Shown here in pieces: positions 59,365-64,000 of a stretch of DNA of 64,000 bases. Position numbers and translations under genes: made by a program. Below the pieces are notes generated by a model. The model was not told the origin of the DNA and made no database searches. It saw only the letters and a program-made list of their open reading frames with translations. Each line of letters begins with the position of its first letter. Positions within the stretch are counted from its first letter, which is position 1. Origin of the DNA: Thozetella sp. PMI_491 (lineage: Eukaryota; Ascomycota; Sordariomycetes; Chaetosphaeriales; Chaetosphaeriaceae); NCBI GenBank assembly GCA_021432635.1, contig MU270067.1:1-64000 (forward strand), read 5' to 3'.

Positions 59365-60284
59365 ATGCCGCAGATTGACAATTACGGCAATGCGGTGGAG
59401 GACGAGGAGGAGTCGCTGCTTGCCACGGGTGAGCGCCGGGTGCGCCGCCTCTGGTCGGGTTTCCTCGACTTCGCCTTGCAGGGCAACATCCTCGACGTCG
59501 CCTTGGGCTTGATGTAAGTGGCGGACTCCCCGTCTGCGACAGACCACCCCAGACGCCATATTCATTCGTCTCCAGGATCGCTTCCATGTTCACGGCCGTC
59601 GTGACCTCGCTCGTATCTGATATTCTGCTCCCGCCCCTGAGCGTGTTGTTCCCCCTCAACAAGAACTTGGACGAGAAATTCGCCGTCCTTCGGCCTGGTC
59701 CCGAGTATGACTCCTCAAATGGCTACAATACGCTCAAGCAGGCGCAGGAAGACGGCGCCGTGGTCATGGCCTACGGGTAAGCAACCCCCTCGCCCACTTA
59801 GAGGGCCTTCTCTCCGGGTCGGAAATTCCCCGGCCTCCCATCTAACCAGCTTGATAGCTATTTCCTTAACAAGGTCATCAACTTTATCGCTGTTGGTGTC
59901 TCACTGTACTCCATCGCGGCGACATACCAGTACTTCTCTCACGACCCAATCCTCAAGCGCAAGTACCTCCTATTCTTCTGTATACGCCTTCTAGGAACTC
60001 TTAGGTGCAACCATATACTTGACAACCCCTCTGGCAGGAATTTTGCTCCCGCAAAGTCCTTTGAGGCGCCGGATTCTCTCCTAAGATGCTGATAAATAGC
60101 TTACCATCTCCCAGATATGATCCGGTGCAAGTACTGCCGCAAGTATATCAGCGAGAAGGTGAGGGGCCCGATTCTGTCTCGCTTTGTTTCACGGCGATGC
60201 TAACCCTGTAACCTCCAGGCTCTCCGATGCGTCAACTGCACGAGCTGGCAGGACGGGCGCGAGGAGCGCATGCACGGCCTCTGA
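59365..60284 (+). CDS. MscL-type mechanosensitive channel with C-terminal zinc ribbon
   Basis: Five exons fit: 59365-59513, 59576-59776, 59858-59979, 60115-60158 and 60219-60284, giving 193 residues. The MscL family forms membrane channels that open under tension. The family core is clear: LDFALQGNILDVALGLMIAS, then FTAVVTSLVSDILLPPLSVL (first segment), and after a loop YFLNKVINFIAVGVSLYSIA (second segment). After the second segment, CKYCRKYISEKALRCVNC gives two CxxC pairs, a zinc-ribbon-like end, followed by TSWQDGREER. The border between exons 3 and 4 is uncertain. The GTATAC donor at 59980 keeps the frame of the zinc ribbon, whereas the GTACCT donor at 59961 would need a different acceptor. 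The N-terminal tail is acidic. The bacterial origin of the family is known; fungal members are less studied. Confidence 0.8.
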
Positions 60285-61579
60285 TGAAATGGCTCGCTCC
60301 CTCAAGTGAATGGGGCATACGAAACATGGCAAGCTACGGAGGATTTTAACTGTTTTTTATTTTCTCTGAGACGAGTTCCACGCATTTAAGTGGCATTAAT
60401 ACCGCAGTGGGTGCATCTGGACAGGGTTGATCGCTTGGGCAATATCCTCCTCGTATGAGTAATGGTCAGAATCAGAAAGCATGGTTAGACAACCATTAAG
60501 CCGCTACGTTCCACATGCTTTTGGACATAATTATAGGATGTTACTGTAATTGAGAACTGGAGGGTCTTGCGGTTATTTACTTGCAATGAGCTAGGAAGAC
60601 GTAAGAGAGAGGCGGTTGTCGGGTAGCCGTCTTGTCTGTTCATCGTTGAACCGGTCCTATTTACCGGCCATTTCTTAGGAATAGCTTGGTATGGAAAGTC
60701 TCTTCAGCTGTGAATTTGCCGCAAATTTAGCAAGCGTCTTTACATGGTAGTCCATCGACCACTTGGTCGTCGAAGAGCACGGCCAAACAAAAAGGTTGAA
60801 ACTGATGGTGTGTGCACTGCTTTCAGACTCATGGTATACGGGAGGCTTCCAGCATCACTAAAATATATTACTATATATTTTGTGGTCTCAATTATGATGT
60901 ATTCCGAAGAAATCTTGTAGGAGGGCACGCCGGTCTTGTGTGGTGGTGGTACTCATGTGTGGTCTGCCGCGAGGTAAACACATCCCTCGTAGGTCGATCA
61001 CCACCACCACGGACTGAAGGCACGGGTATGTACGTGACGAATACTCTATTATTCCCCCTTAAAGATCTTTTTTTGCCTTTAAATCTCATTTCCTCCCCAT
61101 AAGACCCGGTCCCTCGTGTGCGATGTCGTGGGGAGCGAGCAAGTCCGGGCTGCACCGGGCCCACTTTTCCGCATTAGCCCCTGAGCGCCGGCCAAAAAAT
61201 AAACAACAACCCCCAACTCACCTCGACGTTCACCACGCTGCTCGCGATGGCTTCCATGACATCACACGTTTTCCAAAATTTGCTACCGCAGCAAAAATGT
61301 GCCATCGTGCACAGACCACTCACACCTTAGCATAAATCGCCGGCCCTCCTCCCACTCTCTCTCATACTTTTCCTCTTTTTTCCTCAAGCTTCCTCGAGCA
61401 GGGTCAGTAACTCACTTTCCCAAGCACCCTTTCCTTTGACCTAACATACCTTTACTCACAGAGCACCCGACTTCGACACCACCCTACCACGACCCCGACC
61501 ACGATCCCGACGACGACCCCGAAGAAAGAAAACGACGACATACATCGACCGGGAAAGTAGGTGGCGGAGGAGGTACTGG

Positions 61580-61640
61580 GGGTGCAGAGGCGGCTGTGTG
61601 GCGATGCAGCTTAGGTCAAACTGCATGTGCCTCGAGGAGG
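61580..61640. repeat. Degenerate direct repeat, copy 1
   Basis: About 60 bases containing GGCGGCTGTGTGGCGA and a TCAAACTGCA core. It matches copy 2 at 61793-61855 with scattered differences. Confidence 0.75.
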
Positions 61641-61689
61641 AGTTGAAAACCTGAAAGACCTGGGATATTGGCAACCCGAACTCGATCGA

Positions 61690-61750
61690 CAACCCCGCCA
61701 ACCCGACCGACCGACCGACCGAACCGACGACGACCGACCCGACCGACCAC
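61690..61750. repeat. GACC/CCGA simple-sequence repeat
   Basis: Tandem ACCG/GACC units lying between the two copies of the degenerate direct repeat. Confidence 0.8.
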
Positions 61751-61792
61751 ACACACCCCCGGGGCGCCGTGTATCGACAACCATGAGGAAAG

Positions 61793-61855
61793 GGATGCAG
61801 GGGCGGCTGTGTGGCGACACAGTTGGATCAAACTGCAGGTTGCCCTGAGTAGGAG
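61793..61855. repeat. Degenerate direct repeat, copy 2
   Basis: Shares GGCGGCTGTGTGGCGA and TCAAACTGCA with copy 1 in the same orientation and spacing. Both copies end in an AGGAGG-like purine stretch. Confidence 0.75.
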
Positions 61856-62176
61856 GCGCACACTGAGCTCAGCGTCATAATTTTTTGAACCACCATAGCA
61901 CGTTGACTTCGTCAACAAGTGCGAATTTTTTAATTTTTGTCACAGAGAGGTGGCCACCTCTCACCGTGTCACTGGTATTACACTGCCTCCAGCTGACGCG
62001 ACCCGTTTTCATTGTACTCTCAGGCTTGTCCTGGGATACGAAGAAATGTCATGGTCTCCCTAGTGTTGTTGTGTCTATTGTGTATATCTTACTTAGTCGA
62101 AGCCCTGCCTCATGTTGGGTTGTCTGACCTTGAATCACTTGCCATCCCAAATGGAGTATGTGGGCTCCATCCCTCT

Positions 62177-62188
62177 GTACCTAGGTAC
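62177..62188. repeat. 12-base palindrome GTACCTAGGTAC
   Basis: A perfect inverted repeat. Its central ten bases recur at 11259-11268 and 63820-63829. Confidence 0.9.
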
Positions 62189-62526
62189 TTTCCTTTTCAA
62201 ACTGAAAGGCCTAAGTTCGACTCTTAACTGCCCTGTTCCTCTTGATCACCCCCACGCCGGTGACCACAGGCAATAGAATCAAGGATGGGGTTGAAACGTT
62301 TATTGACATGCGCTGGTGTAGCTAAAGTCTAGCGACGAAGTCTCGTCAACATGTGGCTCCGGCACGCGATAAATGCTCGCGATGGCCACCACTTCCTTGC
62401 TACAAGAACTCTTGCTCCTGCTGCCAAGATTTTTGGAGTTTCTGAAGATCCCATATGGCTCAACTTCCACCATATCCGCCCCACGTTGCGCCGAGCATTC
62501 CCACTCGCCCCAACAACCACTGCCGT

Positions 62527-63105
62527 TTAGCAGCTGTGCGCCGAGGAGCTGAGAGCGTTACCGCAGAAGTCAAGACCGGTCGAGTAGCGCATGTATCCGA
62601 CGCCATAGGCAGCCTCGCCGACGCTGCCGGCAATATACCATCCACAAGAGTTTGTGATGCGGGCGGCGATGTCACCAATCTGGTCAGCCCAGACCCAGAG
62701 GGAGTAGTCACTCTGGTAGTTGCAAGCGAAGTCGACGACAGCGCCACGGATGGCGTAGTACGACTGGCGGGGGGGGATGGCAACACCGCCGCCGGTCTGG
62801 TCCTTCATGTTCTGGACGGCGTCGTCGCAGTTCTGGTGGTTCATGTCGAAGCCGCAGCCGCAGTAGACCTGGTCAGTGCCCGAGGTGGCGCGCTTGTCGA
62901 GGCTGGGGACCTTGGAGGAGGCCAGGAAGGTCACGTTGGCGGGGATCTCGGTGACCAGCATGTCCGGGGTGAGCTCCTCGTGCACCTCGACGCCGTTCTC
63001 GTCGTAGTAGGCGCGGAACACACCATCCCGCTTCACCGCCGGCAAGGTGAAGCCGGAGACGGCCGAAGCCAGGATGGGAGCGACGAGGGCGAGAGCGAAA
63101 CGCAT
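62527..63105 (-). CDS. Small secreted cysteine-rich protein with propeptide
   Basis: One exon, 192 residues, from the ATG at 63105. Residues 1-18 form a signal peptide (MRFALALVAPILASAVSG). Two dibasic Lys-Arg sites at 25-26 and 71-72 fit Kex2 processing, which would leave a mature part of about 120 residues. That part has all seven cysteines (82, 84, 93, 128, 154, 181, 192), with YCGCGFDMNHQNC at its start and a Cys as the last residue. The codons upstream of 63105 in the same frame look like leader. A TATATA element lies about 100 bases before the ATG. I do not recognise a named family. The form resembles secreted fungal proteins including some effectors and antimicrobial proteins, but no activity can be assigned. 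Confidence 0.82.
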   Translation of the reverse strand: MRFALALVAPILASAVSGFTLPAVKRDGVFRAYYDENGVEVHEELTPDMLVTEIPANVTFLASSKVPSLDKRATSGTDQVYCGCGFDMNHQNCDDAVQNMKDQTGGGVAIPPRQSYYAIRGAVVDFACNYQSDYSLWVWADQIGDIAARITNSCGWYIAGSVGEAAYGVGYMRYSTGLDFCGNALSSSAHSC

Positions 63106-64000
63106 CTTGGGCAGGCTGCTGTATAGAGGCCGGTGGGTATCGAGATGGTCTTGGTCCTGGAAGAGAGTTCCATCTTGGCGGCTCATGGGGCCGAGGGCCT
63201 CTATATATCGATGCACTGGAAATGAAGGGATCTCCAGGCCCTCTGCCCTTGTCGCCTGTGCCTGTTTCCCTATACGCCCGTGCCAGCAAAAGTCCCACCT
63301 TAGCGACGGATATTGAACAATCAAATCCTTCTTCTATTATGGTGCCTGCTGTGACCTTCCCATGCTAGCCCAATCGTGACATCGCTCGCGGGCGTAAGCT
63401 GAGAGAGAGCACCTAAGCAGGCCACAGATGGCACCCGCCAGCACGAGCCCTGTTTCACAGGCACAGCCTTGTGGTCTGTTAATTGCCAATAGTCCGGGGC
63501 CTAGCGCGTGGCTTCTCTCCAGATCCCTTGTGCAGCACGGCGGCTTGGCAATCTCGGAGGCTGACTTGGCACGTCACATTAAGGCCTGCGGTAACCGATA
63601 TTCATCCCTCGAAGTAACCTTGTCGCTTGCTTTCTGTACGGACTATACTAGGGGCAGTTCCCCAGCGGCCGCCTTCCCCATAACTCATTACAGGGTTCAG
63701 CGAATTGCAAAACAAAATAATGGTTGCGTCGCCGGTCAGTAGTGCTCCTAGCCTCGAGTTCTGCTCTTTGCACGAAAAGCTTAGGGGGGTTCAGGTACAT
63801 TTTGCGGAGCTGCAAGAGGTACCTAGGTAGTTCCGAGAAGGCAGCCAACTACCAGACCTATCATTGTATTTGGAGGGGCATTGCTGAGCCGCTGTGCATC
63901 GCCGTGTTGTCGCCGCCGCCCTATGAGTAAACCTCGATTCGAGAGCCCGCGAACCTACAGATGATTATTGGTGGACCGGTGCTTCGGTTTCGTCCCCCGA
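63106..64000. other. Intergenic region at the window end
   Basis: Begins with the leader and promoter of the secreted protein. A TACCTAGGTA palindrome lies at 63820-63829. No further gene is recognised up to the edge. Confidence 0.65.
63201..63207 (-). promoter_or_regulatory. TATA box of the secreted-protein gene
   Basis: TATATAG on the minus strand, about 100 bases before the ATG at 63105. A strong TATA box is common on inducible or highly expressed fungal genes. Confidence 0.55.

Larger units (their letters stand above)
60285..62526. other. Intergenic region with degenerate repeats
   Basis: Includes the 3' end of the channel gene, an A/T-rich part (about 60350-60920), a CCGAC/GACCGACC simple-sequence zone (61480-61750) flanked by two copies of a degenerate repeat, and a 12-base palindrome at 62177-62188. 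No protein-coding gene is recognised. Confidence 0.65.

Noticed and set aside
62455-63126. Plus-strand frame of 223 codons opposite the secreted protein
   Set aside because: It is the antisense shadow of the minus-strand gene, with Val/Gly/Asp-biased composition and no signal peptide or domain.

Overview
The window is nuclear DNA of a filamentous ascomycete (Pezizomycotina), most likely a Sordariomycete. The evidence is a GC-rich sequence, short introns (about 50-250 bases) with GT...AG ends and CTAAC-type branch sites, and a gene set typical of moulds: an Ndt80-type VIB-1/XprG regulator, a fungal ABCC transporter, a Glo3-type ArfGAP and a SUR7/PalI-type membrane protein. Two stretches of N (17345-18079 and 44361-44450) are assembly gaps. 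No tRNA, rRNA, CRISPR array or intact transposon was recognised.

Layout. 1-7147: no recognised gene. 7148-8752 (+): a RecA/Rad51-fold recombination protein resembling Rad55/Rhp55. 8753-13819: gene-poor, with small coding-like scraps. 13820-14698 (-): TIM21, divergent from 15163-16888 (+), a Glo3-type ArfGAP. 18202-23364 (+): a full-length ABCC transporter directly after the large gap. 23980-25690 (-): a fungal protein of unknown function, convergent with the transporter. 25691-40621: about 15 kb with no recognised gene, lying upstream of 40622-42097 (+), a VIB-1/XprG-type regulator. 42098-51492: gene-poor, with simple repeats, the second gap, a long G run and one probable broken gene near 50 kb. 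51493-53275 (-): a two-domain HPPK-DHPS folate enzyme, divergent from 54148-55527 (+), a nitronate monooxygenase. 57450-58644 (+): a SUR7/PalI-type protein. 59365-60284 (+): an MscL-type channel with a C-terminal zinc ribbon. 62527-63105 (-): a small secreted cysteine-rich protein.

The genes do not form a pathway cluster. They look like ordinary dispersed housekeeping and accessory genes: DNA repair, mitochondrial import, COPI traffic, membrane export, folate synthesis, nitronate detoxification, plasma-membrane organisation and mechanosensation, plus one regulator and one secreted protein. Exon borders were set by hand from splice signals and reading-frame phase; each spliced frame closes without a stop and adds up to whole codons. 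I found no convincing new multi-gene system. The points most worth a second look are the secreted protein with two dibasic sites, the channel-zinc ribbon fusion, the missing aldolase domain and altered loop in the folate enzyme, the changed H-loop in the ABCC transporter, an intron in TIM21 that could be retained in frame, the 15-kb stretch before the VIB-1-like gene, and a repeated 10-base palindrome.
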